A DNA stretch of 64,000 bases from Hominimerdicola alba. GTDB lineage: Bacteria > Bacillota > Clostridia > Oscillospirales > Ruminococcaceae. Below the pieces are notes generated by a model. It ran no database searches. It was not told where the DNA came from and saw only the letters and a list, made by a program, of their open reading frames with translations. The stretch covers positions 1-64,000 of the forward strand of contig NZ_FOAT01000007.1 of the NCBI RefSeq assembly GCF_900109655.1. Direction: 5' to 3'. Positions 54,512 through 64,000 of the stretch are shown piece after piece (position 1 is the stretch's first letter; the number at the start of each line of letters is the position of its first letter). The position numbers and the translations under genes were made by a program.

Positions 54512-55744
54512 TCAATCTCTCCTAAAAATATCTCTGGTATAAACCTTATCCGCTACATCATCAAGACAAGCATCATAACGGTTAGCAATAATAGCCGCAG
54601 ACTGTGTCTTGAACTTCTCAAGATCATTTACAACAACACTTCCAAAGAATGTCTCGCCATCTTTAAGTGTAGGCTCGTAAATGATAACAGTAGCTCCTTT
54701 AGCTTTGATACGCTTCATTACACCTTGGATAGAACTCTGACGGAAGTTATCGCTGTTCGATTTCATCGTCAGACGATACACACCTACAACTACGTTTTTC
54801 TCACTAGCAGAATCCCATGTGCTATTTGCGCTGTAATAACCAGCAATCTCAAGAACACGATCTGCAATGAAGTCCTTACGAGTGCGATTGGATTCAACAA
54901 TTGCAGACATCATATTCTGCGGAACATTAGCGTAATTAGCAAGCAGCTGCTTGGTATCCTTCGGCAGACAATAACCGCCATAACCAAAGCTGGGATTGTT
55001 GTAGTGACTGCCAATTCTCGGGTCAAGACACACGCCGTTAATGATCTGCTGAGTGTCAAGACCTTTCATCTCTGCATAAGTGTCAAGCTCGTTAAAATAG
55101 CTTACACGCAGCGCAAGATATGTATTCGCAAACAGCTTGACCGCCTCTGCCTCGGTAAAGCCCATAAACAACGTGTCGATGTTTTCTTTGATTGCTCCCT
55201 GCTGCAAAAGATCAGCGAAAGTATGCGCGGCATTTGTCAGTTTCGCATCTTCAAGATCGGTGCCGACAATTATTCTGCTCGGATAGAGATTATCATAAAG
55301 TGCCTTGCTCTCACGAAGAAATTCAGGGCTGAAAATAATATTCTTTGTATTATACTTTTCTCTAACCGATTTTGTATAACCAACGGGAATGGTTGATTTG
55401 ATGACCATTATCGCGTTCGGATTCACTTTGAGAACAAGTTCTATAACAGACTCAACAGCACTGCAATCAAAGAAATTCTTCTTTGGATCATAGTTTGTAG
55501 GAGCAGCGATAACTACGAAATCGGCGTCTTTGTATGCGCTCTCACCATCGAGAGTTGCAATAAGATCAAGCTCTTCTTCAGCAAGATATTTCTCTATGTA
55601 ATCGTCCTGAATGGGCGATTTCTTATTGTTTATCAGTTCGACTTTCTCTGGGATAATATCAACCGCTGTAACGGTATTGTGCTGCGCCAAAAGCGTTGCA
55701 ATCGAAAGTCCGACATATCCTGTTCCAGCTACTGCTATTTTCAT
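54512..55744 (-). CDS. ugd: UDP-glucose 6-dehydrogenase
   Basis: This 410-residue protein has the NAD fold [31 protein letters not shown]-like segment, [20 protein letters not shown], and the catalytic Cys region [15 protein letters not shown]. It oxidises UDP-glucose to UDP-glucuronic acid for capsule, exopolysaccharide or teichuronic acid. ATG at 55744 is chosen for GGAGAG upstream. Length is typical for the short bacterial form. Confidence 0.93.
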   Translation of the reverse strand: MKIAVAGTGYVGLSIATLLAQHNTVTAVDIIPEKVELINNKKSPIQDDYIEKYLAEEELDLIATLDGESAYKDADFVVIAAPTNYDPKKNFFDCSAVESVIELVLKVNPNAIMVIKSTIPVGYTKSVREKYNTKNIIFSPEFLRESKALYDNLYPSRIIVGTDLEDAKLTNAAHTFADLLQQGAIKENIDTLFMGFTEAEAVKLFANTYLALRVSYFNELDTYAEMKGLDTQQIINGVCLDPRIGSHYNNPSFGYGGYCLPKDTKQLLANYANVPQNMMSAIVESNRTRKDFIADRVLEIAGYYSANSTWDSASEKNVVVGVYRLTMKSNSDNFRQSSIQGVMKRIKAKGATVIIYEPTLKDGETFFGSVVVNDLEKFKTQSAAIIANRYDACLDDVADKVYTRDIFRRD

Positions 55745-55901
55745 TATTTCTCTCCAATCATTTATTGAATTTCTTGTGCCAGTTTGCAATACGAACTATT
55801 TCCGTACATGATTGAAATTTTAATATCAAATCTCCGTTTAAAAATCAGAATTATCAATTATCGTATGTCTTTCTTACAAAATTCACAAAGATAATCTCAA
55901 C

Positions 55902-56115
55902 TTATTCTTTCATTTTCTCTTTAATCTGCGTTGCGCTTATTCCTTGAGTATATGGGAAGTACTCAATTGAAGCCCCAAGTTTAGCAAACTGTTCTTCTGT
56001 TCTCATATAACGATCTGGGCCTTTCCAGTCATCACCAGAAAACAGTAATCAAAGTGGAATTTTTCCAAAGCCAGCATCTTATCATCTGTTGTATCAATGT
56101 CCAACCACAATATCC
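55902..56115 (-). pseudogene. glycerol-3-phosphate cytidylyltransferase (TagD-like) C-terminal relic
   Basis: On the minus strand the frames spell DTTDDKMLALEKFHFDYC, then after a one-base loss FSGDDWKGPDRYMRTEEQF and IEYFPYTQGISATQIKEKMK to TAA, the end of a TagD-type cytidylyltransferase (usual form GDDWKGxD ... YTxGISTTxIK). At least two frameshifts separate the parts, and the N-terminal HxGH half is lost. A second and third copy of this family remain intact at 56776 and 61911. Confidence 0.8.
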
Positions 56116-56365
56116 CCTACAACATTTATCAGTTTCAAAATACGTATCCAGATTATACAGGATTCATATGCTTTCAATGATCCAAAAAACGATTGAGATA
56201 CTCATAATTAAATACATCAAACATACCCAAAACCAATTTATCTAAAAAAAAATCTTAATCAGTACTAGAATAATCACTTATAAATGTGTGTGCAATGTAT
56301 TTAATGATAATTATCAATGTTATTTCAAGTATATAGCATTTATAATGAATCTAGCATATCCCAAT
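56116..56365. other. AT-rich spacer between cytidylyltransferase relic and intact gene
   Basis: No gene or clear promoter recognised; may include decayed 5' parts of the relic. Confidence 0.3.
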
Positions 56366-56776
56366 TTATGACTCTGTTTTGTCAAGCTGTTTCTTTATAG
56401 CAGATGAACAAATACCCGGTGTTCTTTGTAATCTTACTACTTCTTTACCATTCTCTCTGCACCATTCTACAGCTCTTTTAAACCCATCATGATTCTGATC
56501 TCCCCCAATAGCGAAAATATCGAAATCAACCTCAGGCAAAGTTTTATCTACATCCTGATATGTAATTACCTCGTCTACTACGCGAAGAGCTTTTACCAAA
56601 TCTATTCTTTGTTTAGTTGTATAAAGAATGGTTGCATCGGGTTTAGTTTTAAGTATGCAATCCCCATCTTGAACTGCAACTATCAAATAATCTCCCAATT
56701 TCTTAGCATTTTCAAAGAGGCGAAGATGTCCTAAATGAAAGTAATCAAAAACACCTACAGTAATAACTTTTTTCAT
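56366..56776 (-). CDS. cytidylyltransferase-fold protein (TagD/RfaE family)
   Basis: This 136-residue protein has the nucleotidylyltransferase HxGH (GVFDYFHLGHLRLFENAKKLGD) and the later IGGDQNHDGFK and TPGICSSAIKK. It would transfer CMP or AMP to a phosphorylated polyol or sugar. It is distinct in sequence from the copy at 61911 (IGGDQNHD where that copy has MGDDWKG), so it may use another substrate. ATG at 56776 has AAAGGAG upstream. It sits alone between gaps. Confidence 0.85.
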   Translation of the reverse strand: MKKVITVGVFDYFHLGHLRLFENAKKLGDYLIVAVQDGDCILKTKPDATILYTTKQRIDLVKALRVVDEVITYQDVDKTLPEVDFDIFAIGGDQNHDGFKRAVEWCRENGKEVVRLQRTPGICSSAIKKQLDKTES

Positions 56777-57064
56777 TATTTTTTCTCCTTTATATATTGA
56801 TTTAATAAATAATAGCCTATTCAAAGTTCCATAAATCCCACAAGTCTATTACAGTTACTTGTATCATTATGCAGATAAACATAATCCTTGATTTCTCACT
56901 TTTTTTTATATTTGTCAATATCAAACGGCAAAATCATACAAAAAGATACATGTCAGAAAGAGTTTATACCTCATGACTCGAAATAAGCTTATGGATACCA
57001 TTAATAACGTATCCGGGAGGTATAATCCACATACTATTTATTTTATAAAATAAATTATTTCTTA
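56777..57064. other. AT-rich gap upstream of flippase 3' end
   Basis: 288 bp; includes a GGGAGGT-like tract but no start, tRNA or clear hairpin terminator. Confidence 0.3.
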
Positions 57065-58648
57065 TCAACTATTACAAGATTTACGCTTATTAAATATTTT
57101 GCGGACAATGCCAATCAGATAATCATATTCATTAGAATTACGGTATAGTAATAAAAATGTAACCGGGACAGTACTAGCAACAATCAATACATGAACAATA
57201 AGTGAGAGCCATGCAATGTTAACAACGAGAAATTTACATAACAAATAATCTATAATTCCTACAGTAACTAAGATAATAAAATACTTTATATTCTTTATAT
57301 AGTAGTTAGAAACAGGTTTATAATTATTCAGACTATATTTGTGTATTACTCCTGGATCTACCATAAAATTTGTTAGCAAATCAGCCGAAATTGTACCTAT
57401 GATAACTCCATATATACCACAAATATTCACTAAGATAATTGAAACTCCTAAATTAACTATAATTCCCAAAACCGGACGAAACCACATTTGTCTAAACGCA
57501 CCACTAATGTTGCGAATTTGACCAAGATTGTTCTTTAATCCATTAAAAATCAATTCAATTCCAATTAAAATCGGAAATGGTTGCTTAATAGTGTACTCGG
57601 TTCCTATCCAAAGAGAAATAAACTCATTTGCACAAACTGCAATACCAATTCCTGCTGTACCGTACAGGATTACTGTCAAATAGTTCATGATTTCAAAAAA
57701 TAAGTATTTTTTTTGATCATCACTTACAGCAAACAGATTTCCCATACTAGCTTTAACTGATGTATAGAGCATACTTAACATATTTTTACATATCGAATAA
57801 AACAACAAATAATTAGAATAAAGACCAACAATCTTTAAACCTATAAACGTGCTTAGGATTGTATTATCTGTTGCTTTCAACACTACAGCATTGATTTTAT
57901 AAACAAACAGTGCACCACAATCCTTAAATAGCGACTGAACCTCAGCTTTACTCAAAGATTCTTCTTCTTTTATAAAGAATTGTGGATAGTACTTTTGAAC
58001 AATAACCGCATTTATAACATTTTGAATAATATTAAACAGTATTACAGTTGCAGTATAAATTACAAAATTTCTCAGATATACTAAAACTAATATCTGAGAA
58101 ATATTAGTAGCTAACATTATTGCATAACCGGCGATATCAAGAATATATTTCTTTTGGTTCGCTTTCATTATCGTGCTTCGATATGCAAAAAACAAATACG
58201 ATGACACACTTTGTAATAGATATAGTATAAATATCAATACAGCATTAATCCCCAGACCTTCTAGCGAATCATAATCTTTAATCAAAAATCGCAGAACAGG
58301 AATAAGGCATAATCCCAATAAGAAAATAACTAAACCTATAATTCTATAAGCCTGTTTATAAAATTTCATTAGAACACGAACACGTTTATCATCATGCTCT
58401 GCCAATGGCTTATACATTTGAAAATTGATAGCCGTGTCAATTCCCAATTCCGTAAGGGATAACATAGATAATATTTCTGAAAACAAACCATTTATGCCCA
58501 GATATTCTGTTCCTAAAGTATGAATAAAAACAGTTCGTGTTACAAAACGTAAAACAATGACAAGTAGTTGTCCTCCCAAACTGGCAAATATATTTTTTAC
58601 AGAATTCTTTGTTCTTGAAGACTCCTTAATTGCCACCCTTATCACCAC
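57065..58648 (-). CDS. polysaccharide flippase (Wzx/MATE-like)
   Basis: This 527-residue protein has about twelve to fourteen hydrophobic segments. The start SVKNIFASLGGQLLVIVLRFVTR and TEYLGINGLFSEILSMLSLTELGIDTAINFQMY are typical of PST-type oligosaccharide flippases. It would move lipid-linked repeat units or teichoic-acid precursors to the outside. The start is uncertain: GTG 58648 has GAGG 7 bp upstream and overlaps the GNAT gene's end. Confidence 0.88.
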   Translation of the reverse strand: MVIRVAIKESSRTKNSVKNIFASLGGQLLVIVLRFVTRTVFIHTLGTEYLGINGLFSEILSMLSLTELGIDTAINFQMYKPLAEHDDKRVRVLMKFYKQAYRIIGLVIFLLGLCLIPVLRFLIKDYDSLEGLGINAVLIFILYLLQSVSSYLFFAYRSTIMKANQKKYILDIAGYAIMLATNISQILVLVYLRNFVIYTATVILFNIIQNVINAVIVQKYYPQFFIKEEESLSKAEVQSLFKDCGALFVYKINAVVLKATDNTILSTFIGLKIVGLYSNYLLFYSICKNMLSMLYTSVKASMGNLFAVSDDQKKYLFFEIMNYLTVILYGTAGIGIAVCANEFISLWIGTEYTIKQPFPILIGIELIFNGLKNNLGQIRNISGAFRQMWFRPVLGIIVNLGVSIILVNICGIYGVIIGTISADLLTNFMVDPGVIHKYSLNNYKPVSNYYIKNIKYFIILVTVGIIDYLLCKFLVVNIAWLSLIVHVLIVASTVPVTFLLLYRNSNEYDYLIGIVRKIFNKRKSCNS

Positions 58649-59258
58649 CAATTAACCTCTTGAATTTTAGTTTTATTTTAGAGATATACTGTACTAAGGG
58701 AAAGGTTATTAGTACAGACCGAAAATATTCATGTTTTACTTTTGCCTCCGAATACGGGCATCCATTTTTCCAATATCCCATTTCAATAACGCCGTGTCCA
58801 CTAACAATCTTATAGCGTAATTTTGAAAAGCCTAATTTTTTATACATTTTCTGAGCTATTTTATTTTTTGATGGAGTAGATAGAAACAGAAGATTATACC
58901 CTTGATCTTGTGCATATAATTTAACTGCTTCAGCCAAATTAGTTGCAATATGTCTCCCCGAGTATTCTGGAAGCACAGCCATATACCGAAGTTTCGGAGC
59001 TTTTCCATTTTGATACCATCGTTTCCAATCCACTAACGTATATGTCATGGTGCCTACAACTTTGTTTCCATCCATTGCAACAAAACAGGTCAATTTTGCT
59101 TCTTCGGTCAGTTTCTGAAATTCCTTTTTATCAAATTTCACCGTTGCAAATTCCATTTTTTCCTGCTTCATTGCGACAGTAAAACTTTTTTCAATAACAG
59201 CATTTACTTCGTCTAAAGTTATATTGTCATCTTTAGTTTTTATTTCAATCTCTGCCAT
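58626..59258 (-). CDS. GNAT-type acetyltransferase
   Basis: This 210-residue protein has the acetyl-CoA fold core LRYMAVLPEYSGRHIATNLAEAVKLYAQDQG and AQKMYKKLGFSKL. A basic C-terminal helix could touch the membrane. It overlaps the ATP-grasp gene by TAATG. Inference: it modifies a precursor or protein within the same surface-polymer pathway. Confidence 0.85.
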   Translation of the reverse strand: MAEIEIKTKDDNITLDEVNAVIEKSFTVAMKQEKMEFATVKFDKKEFQKLTEEAKLTCFVAMDGNKVVGTMTYTLVDWKRWYQNGKAPKLRYMAVLPEYSGRHIATNLAEAVKLYAQDQGYNLLFLSTPSKNKIAQKMYKKLGFSKLRYKIVSGHGVIEMGYWKNGCPYSEAKVKHEYFRSVLITFPLVQYISKIKLKFKRLIGGDKGGN

Positions 59259-60457
59259 TATACTCGTCTCCTATGAGCCAGTTTGCTAAATAATCTTTTG
59301 GTTTGATACAAATAAAAATACATTAACGGAACTAAATCTTTACTGTCTTTAATTAAAGAATCATCAGTTTTTCTGTAATACGAGCATAACTGCCTGAATG
59401 ATATTGTATTCTTAAAATAATCATCAAACACATTTTTTTCAGATAAGAAGGTTATTCCATACTTACCATTTTGTATTTTACTATAATTGGGTACTTCGTT
59501 AGTTAATGACTGAACAAGTATAGGTGGAAGATTCATTTTTGATTTCACTAAGGAATACCCCAATCCACTTGGTCTAATATTCAATTCATTAAAGAACAAT
59601 TTGCCGTTTGCCTTTGCAAATTCCAAATCAAACATCCCAACATATCCAGTTGATAAAAGAAAGCATTCAATTTTATCTTTAATTTTCGTCAATTCATCAT
59701 TATCCATAATATCATTAATTGTAAAAACTACTCCTAGTCCCTTGACATGTTTCGTGTAAATGATTTTATTTACTACGCCTGAAATAAATGCTTTATCAAA
59801 AGTACAAATACCTAGAAGAACAAATTCATCTTCGATTTCCAAAAATTTCTGTATTAGTACTGAACGTTTACTATTTGTATTCTTTAATTTATTTAAGTGT
59901 TCCTTAAGTTCCTCTTCACTATTGCAACGACACTGTTCCTTTTTATATCCACTTACACTCAATAATGGTTTACAAAAGCACGGATATTCAATATTATCCG
60001 GTATATCTATTGGCTTTGATAAATCTATAACAGTTTCTGCTGGAACATTTAATCCAGCTTTTTTTGCCAATTCCCATTGAACATGCTTATCCATCAACTC
60101 TGTTAAGCTATGGTTCGCATCTTCATTTATTGGCAAAATATATTCTTTTTCTAGAATCTCTCGGAATTTATCTATTATTGCGTTAGCATAATCATCAACA
60201 GGAAATAAAAACTTTCTTCCAATAATGCTATGACTAAATGTTAAGAATTCATTTATGACAGTTTCATCTTCTTTTAATGGAATCTGTTTTTTTTCTGAAA
60301 CGAACTTACTTTTTGCAGCAATATTAAAAATACTCTTTGCATTTGTCACCAACGCTAAACTAACACGATAACCAGCAATTCCCAATGAGCGAATAATATC
60401 TAATGAAGATAAGTAGTGTTTTCCAAAAACCACAACCGTTAGGTCTGCATTAATCAT
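59258..60457 (-). CDS. ATP-grasp ligase-like protein
   Basis: This 399-residue protein has the ATP-grasp blocks: KFLFPVDDYANAIIDKF, LPINEDANHSLTELMDKHVQWELAKKAGL, PCFCKPLL, and near the end NGKLFFNELNIRPSGLGYSL. ATP-grasp enzymes link a carboxylate to an amine or thiol. In this cluster it probably adds an amino acid or peptide-like group to a sugar or polyol. The start overlaps the LicD gene stop (ATGA, 60454-60457). Confidence 0.85.
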   Translation of the reverse strand: MINADLTVVVFGKHYLSSLDIIRSLGIAGYRVSLALVTNAKSIFNIAAKSKFVSEKKQIPLKEDETVINEFLTFSHSIIGRKFLFPVDDYANAIIDKFREILEKEYILPINEDANHSLTELMDKHVQWELAKKAGLNVPAETVIDLSKPIDIPDNIEYPCFCKPLLSVSGYKKEQCRCNSEEELKEHLNKLKNTNSKRSVLIQKFLEIEDEFVLLGICTFDKAFISGVVNKIIYTKHVKGLGVVFTINDIMDNDELTKIKDKIECFLLSTGYVGMFDLEFAKANGKLFFNELNIRPSGLGYSLVKSKMNLPPILVQSLTNEVPNYSKIQNGKYGITFLSEKNVFDDYFKNTISFRQLCSYYRKTDDSLIKDSKDLVPLMYFYLYQTKRLFSKLAHRRRV

Positions 60458-61404
60458 TTTTTATCTTCACTCCGTTCTTGCAAACAATTTATAATCTCGT
60501 TTATGTCGTGTTCCTTCATATAAGTAAGATAATCCACCTCGGGTTCAAGAATCATATCTCCATGTGCAGTAGGTGCTTGTCTGATTTCCATATAATCTCC
60601 ATATTCAGTTCTTAACCGAGAATCATAGCCAATTGGAATACAAATATTTGTAAATTCAAATGGAACGAATTTGCAGGTTTCAAAGCATTTCGATTCCCAA
60701 ATATGCTTATCCTTTCCTCTAGAATAAGCAACATAGCTTATATATTTTGTAGGTTTACTGTTATACTTTTTGCAAATTGATTCATAATATTTGAAATACC
60801 GATGATACCCAAATACTTTAAAAAACAAGTGAAATACTCGGCTCTTAATTTTTTTAGTAATTGAGTCAAAATCATTTGGATTACTTTGAATTCCGTAATG
60901 AATAACAGCATACGTCTTTCTAATTTTATTTATCCATTTTTTTCGCTCTGACTCGTCATCTGGAACATGATCTAACGGAAAAATATCTATAAATATACCT
61001 TTATTGAAATCCATTCTTGCGTCACGAATGGTTATAGCTGTAGTTTTAGAATTACGAAGCCGAGTGTATCCTCGAACAAAATGATCTGAATACACATTTT
61101 GCAAAAAATATGGTTCCTTAAATTCGTCTTTAGCGATTTCTATAAGTCTATCATAGTCTTCTCGTTTCATTACTATATCAATGTCATCATCCCAAGGAAT
61201 ATATCCCTTATGTCTGATGGCACCAATAAGTGTACCTGAATCAGCATAATATACAAGATTATGCTTTTGACATATGCGATTTAACTCAGAAAGTAAATCT
61301 AATTGTATGCTCCATGCTTTTTTCATTCTTTTACTAATTAAATAATTGCATCTTTTTTCTTCCTGATAAAAATCTTCTGGAATATCAATTCTAATTGGAA
61401 GCAA
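60454..61404 (-). CDS. LicD-family phosphotransferase 1
   Basis: This 316-residue protein has LicD family blocks: CQKHNLVYYADSGTLIGAIRHKGYIPWDDDIDIVM, then FIDIFPLDHVPDD. LicD proteins transfer phosphocholine or phospho-ribitol-like groups onto surface sugars. It is part of an overlapping run with the ATP-grasp and GNAT genes. A second LicD gene lies at 62951. Confidence 0.9.
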   Translation of the reverse strand: MLPIRIDIPEDFYQEEKRCNYLISKRMKKAWSIQLDLLSELNRICQKHNLVYYADSGTLIGAIRHKGYIPWDDDIDIVMKREDYDRLIEIAKDEFKEPYFLQNVYSDHFVRGYTRLRNSKTTAITIRDARMDFNKGIFIDIFPLDHVPDDESERKKWINKIRKTYAVIHYGIQSNPNDFDSITKKIKSRVFHLFFKVFGYHRYFKYYESICKKYNSKPTKYISYVAYSRGKDKHIWESKCFETCKFVPFEFTNICIPIGYDSRLRTEYGDYMEIRQAPTAHGDMILEPEVDYLTYMKEHDINEIINCLQERSEDKK

Positions 61405-61452
61405 TCCTCAGCATCTCCTTCACATACATTATTACTTATTGAAAATTCTTTT

Positions 61453-61911
61453 TCAATTATCAGAAGGATCGGTATTTATATCTTCATGACTTGTTTTACT
61501 CTCTCCATCTACTGCGTTTGCATCATAAAGATCCTTCTTCATCTTGCTAGTACTGATTTCAGGAGTACGAGGAAGATAAACGACCTCCACACCTTCTTCT
61601 TTTAAAAAGTCAAATTTACCTTTCCAGTCATCTCCCATAACAAAAGTATCAATATGATACTCATGCATATCTGAACGTTTCTGATTCCAACTGTCTTCAG
61701 GGATTACAAGATCAACATAACGAACGGCTTCTACAAGAGCCTTTCTCTGATCATATGTAAAATAACACTTCTTATGCTTTTCATTCCAGTTAAATTCGTC
61801 AGATGAAATAACCACAATAAGGTAGTCACCAAGAGCTTTAGCTCTTCTAAGCAAATTAATATGACCATAATGCAATAGGTCAAAAGTTCCATAAGTTATA
61901 ACTCTTTTCAT
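61453..61911 (-). CDS. tagD: glycerol-3-phosphate cytidylyltransferase
   Basis: This 152-residue protein has GTFDLLHYGHINLLRRAKALGD, then TFVMGDDWKGKFDFL and YLPRTPEISTSKMKKDL, the TagD signature set. It makes CDP-glycerol for poly(glycerol-phosphate) teichoic acid or glycerol-phosphate decoration. It fits the TagF-like end at 64000. AGGAG precedes the ATG. Confidence 0.9.
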   Translation of the reverse strand: MKRVITYGTFDLLHYGHINLLRRAKALGDYLIVVISSDEFNWNEKHKKCYFTYDQRKALVEAVRYVDLVIPEDSWNQKRSDMHEYHIDTFVMGDDWKGKFDFLKEEGVEVVYLPRTPEISTSKMKKDLYDANAVDGESKTSHEDINTDPSDN

Positions 61912-62950
61912 ACTTTGATCTCCTTTTACTCATATTGCAGCATTTTTATTACTGCATTTCCAAATTTTGTGTCAAAGACGAATTTTGATAAGTCCAGATT
62001 TATTGTTTCTGCCAATTAATTGTTTATCGACCTTTCATGGTCAAACATCATTATTAATAATTAAATCAACATTAGAAATAATTGAAAAATCAACGTCATA
62101 CTTATTTGATAACTAAATAGCATTGACGTCTTCAATAACCATTCACACTTGTTTGAAGCATCAAATTGGATTATATCATTTTCCAATTTAGTATCCACAT
62201 CTATTGTAGCGACTATTATTTACCGTATCAATAAGATCGACCATACCTATAAGCCCCCAAAACGTATCGTGTAAACATCCTATTTTCAGACATAAATACT
62301 CTATCTCAACATGTCTTAGTGTAATCAAAGTAGTTTAGTATTATCTCCAAATCCAGATTCTATCCTTAATACTAAAGCTATAATGTTCTTTAAGGTACCA
62401 CATATCTCAAAGCTTTTGATATCCAAATATTTATGTATTTACTCTCAATGAATTATAAATAAAGGACTGAACATATCCAGCTATTGCAATCTCTTTGAAA
62501 GCAAATCTTTCATTGTCGAAAAATCATAAGCATCTTCTTCTCATGAAAAAGGACAAATCGTGCCACAATCTTAGATTCTAGGATTGTCTTTTTTATTGCT
62601 TCACTCATTTTCTTAATCAAATCATCCTCAATACCTTTGATGGCATCTACAATAACTTGTCTTTTATAAAAGGGTGACAAGACAAGATGATTCAGCTACC
62701 AATAGCATTGCATTTCTGTATTCTCAACAGCAAAAACAATTTCATTTTAATATTTCAACTATATTTGTAATACAACATTACATATCTTATCATGCTTTTG
62801 GTGGTTAATAGTATAAATTTTGTCTGAGATTGCATACCATCCTTTTATAGAATAGCTAATTACTTGCATTATCCTTGCTAATGCTGTATCCAATGTAATA
62901 GTACCATACAAGCTAATGTTCATATTTATCTCTTACTATTTGTATTTAAA
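61912..62950 (-). other. 1-kb decayed AT-rich gap, possible transposase relic
   Basis: No intact gene. On the minus strand around 62500-62690 a broken frame reads NHLVLSPFYKRQVIVDAI and EDDLIKKMSEAIKK, which faintly resembles the start of IS200/IS605 TnpA (NHLV..YRR). The rest shows nothing I can name. Confidence 0.3.
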
Positions 62951-63778
62951 TCACAAACACTCTACCTCTATATTATGTCGATTTTTATCTGCATCTTTAG
63001 GAGGTGTCATATAATCACCATACATCTGCGACAAAACAAAATCATAATTCTCAGGTCCAATTAACTCCATGTCTTCAAATTTATATAGTTTTCCTTTACC
63101 GTATATGCTTTTTGAAAACATTTCTCTAACGCCCCAAGCACCACAAAAGTTTATAAGTGAATCGCATTCATCGTAATCATAAGCTTTTAGCAGATTATCT
63201 AATCTTCTCCATGCCCACTTAGTACTAATAAGATTTTCTATTCTAAGATAATAAAATAAATATCTGAAAGTTTTTGTAAAGAAATTATCATTATCATGCT
63301 TTCTGCTGAGATTGACAAAATAGCTGTACTGCGAATAATTGAAAATCCTAAATCTAAATCGACATTTTTTCAACCATTTGTCTACAACTTTATTATCATT
63401 TGGAACCCCATCCAATGGAAAAACATCTATCCAAACAGGAATTTTTACTTCTTTTTGAGACATTTTTCTTAAAAGTCGTGTTTTTTTATTTACTACTCTT
63501 GCATAGTAATAGCTATATTCACCTTTTCCATTATTGGTAGTATAAATATCATAAGGCGATTTTAATTCTTCAGCAGCTATTCTAATAAATTTATCATAAT
63601 CTGGACGAGGCATTCCAATATCAATATCATCATCCCATGGAATAAATCCTTTATGTCTGACTGCACCTAAAAGTGTACCACCCAACATATAATATCTCAG
63701 TTTATGTCTATTACATATTTCAATTACATCCCGTAAAATCCCAAGTTCAACTTGTTGAAGTTGCTTTAATTTATCCAT
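62951..63778 (-). CDS. LicD-family phosphotransferase 2
   Basis: This 275-residue protein has the LicD core YYMLGGTLLGAVRHKGFIPWDDDIDIGMPR and VWIDVFPLDGVPND. Start at 63778 follows the TagF-like stop without gap (TAAATG), with AAGGAA upstream. Probably adds phosphocholine-like groups to the same surface polymer. Shares family but not close identity with LicD 1. Confidence 0.9.
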   Translation of the reverse strand: MDKLKQLQQVELGILRDVIEICNRHKLRYYMLGGTLLGAVRHKGFIPWDDDIDIGMPRPDYDKFIRIAAEELKSPYDIYTTNNGKGEYSYYYARVVNKKTRLLRKMSQKEVKIPVWIDVFPLDGVPNDNKVVDKWLKKCRFRFRIFNYSQYSYFVNLSRKHDNDNFFTKTFRYLFYYLRIENLISTKWAWRRLDNLLKAYDYDECDSLINFCGAWGVREMFSKSIYGKGKLYKFEDMELIGPENYDFVLSQMYGDYMTPPKDADKNRHNIEVECL

Positions 63779-64000
63779 TTAATTTCCTTTCATAAAATTT
63801 TCTATTATTTTGAGAGTTCTTTTACAATTAAGTCCATCCTTATAGAAATTGCAAGCATCATTCACCACCATCCTATTTTTTACGTAACCATCATTACTTT
63901 CAGATAAATCCATGAAAAATTCACGCAGACCATCAAAATCATAAATTTTAATTCCAGGCATAAGAGACAATGGATCAGTAAATGCAAAGCCCCGATTATC
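63779..64000 (-). CDS. C-terminus of a CDP-glycerol glycerophosphotransferase-like protein
   Basis: Open to the window edge, 73 residues and a stop. The reading RGFAFTDPLSLMPG, then YDFDGLREFF, and NFYKDGLNCKRTLKII resembles the end of TagF-type CDP-glycerol:poly(glycerophosphate) glycerophosphotransferases, which end with RGF...PG...and N-x-Y-x-DG. It is immediately followed by LicD 2 with coupled start. This supports a teichoic-acid-like or glycerol-phosphate polymer cluster continuing beyond the edge. Partial, so the call is provisional. Confidence 0.6.
   Translation of the reverse strand, partial: DNRGFAFTDPLSLMPGIKIYDFDGLREFFMDLSESNDGYVKNRMVVNDACNFYKDGLNCKRTLKIIENFMKGN

Noticed and set aside
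62500-62700. Possible intact IS200/IS605 transposase
   Set aside because: Only a short broken frame resembles the N-terminus, and the HUH and Tyr motifs are absent.

Overview
The window looks like chromosome of a Ruminococcus-type gut or rumen Oscillospiraceae (low-GC Firmicutes). The evidence is a dockerin-bearing leucine-rich-repeat protein, BspA-type surface proteins, a xylan side-chain operon (GH67 plus an SGNH esterase), a LacI-type sensor fused to GGDEF, strong GGAGG ribosome sites and many sigma-A promoters with exact 17-bp spacers. Species cannot be fixed from sequence alone.

Layout. 1-5 kb: a cut-off secreted beta-repeat protein, divergent from alpha-glucuronidase and an acetylesterase-like gene. 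5-9 kb: an orphan sugar-binding lipoprotein, divergent from a sugar-sensing diguanylate cyclase. 9-16 kb: mostly minus-strand housekeeping and small genes (U32-like protein, GH25 lysozyme, rsmE, FkbM methyltransferase, PH-domain protein, lipoprotein) and a candidate small RNA near 13.1-13.3 kb. 16-18 kb: two tRNA-Ser genes, an iteron-rich attachment-like region, a tyrosine integrase and a small HTH gene, the remains of an integrated element. 18-30 kb: a dockerin LRR protein, a DUF6076 protein, a class I amidotransferase, a secreted modular protein followed by a 38-codon double-glycine-like peptide, an NYN protein, a lipoprotein, a Syd/SUKH-like protein, and a DUF134-NifX regulator with a striking operator. 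30-47 kb: split chromate transporter, GNAT, two paralogous ECF sigma/anti-sigma operons that share a 12-bp palindrome, an uncharacterised membrane-tethered protein, a secreted M23 peptidase, a TMEM175-type channel, a long BspA protein, an IS110 relic with its structured leader, and an AraC-GyrI regulator. 47-53 kb: a second BspA protein with a cysteine-peptidase-like C-terminus, IS66 and acyltransferase relics, and a pRiA4b ORF-3 family protein. 53-64 kb: an AT-rich minus-strand surface polysaccharide or teichoic-acid cluster (nucleotidyltransferase, UDP-glucose dehydrogenase, cytidylyltransferases, flippase, GNAT, ATP-grasp, two LicD proteins, the end of a TagF-like protein).

Together the genes describe a fibre-associated bacterium with xylan side-chain removal, sugar sensing, large secreted adhesins and phosphodecorated surface polymers. 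The most interesting items are the double-glycine-like peptide gene, the twin sigma operons (one with a 22-residue His-rich tandem repeat in its anti-sigma), the DUF134 operator, the IS110 leader that may be an orphan bridge RNA, and the free-standing candidate RNA at 13.1 kb. No CRISPR array was seen.
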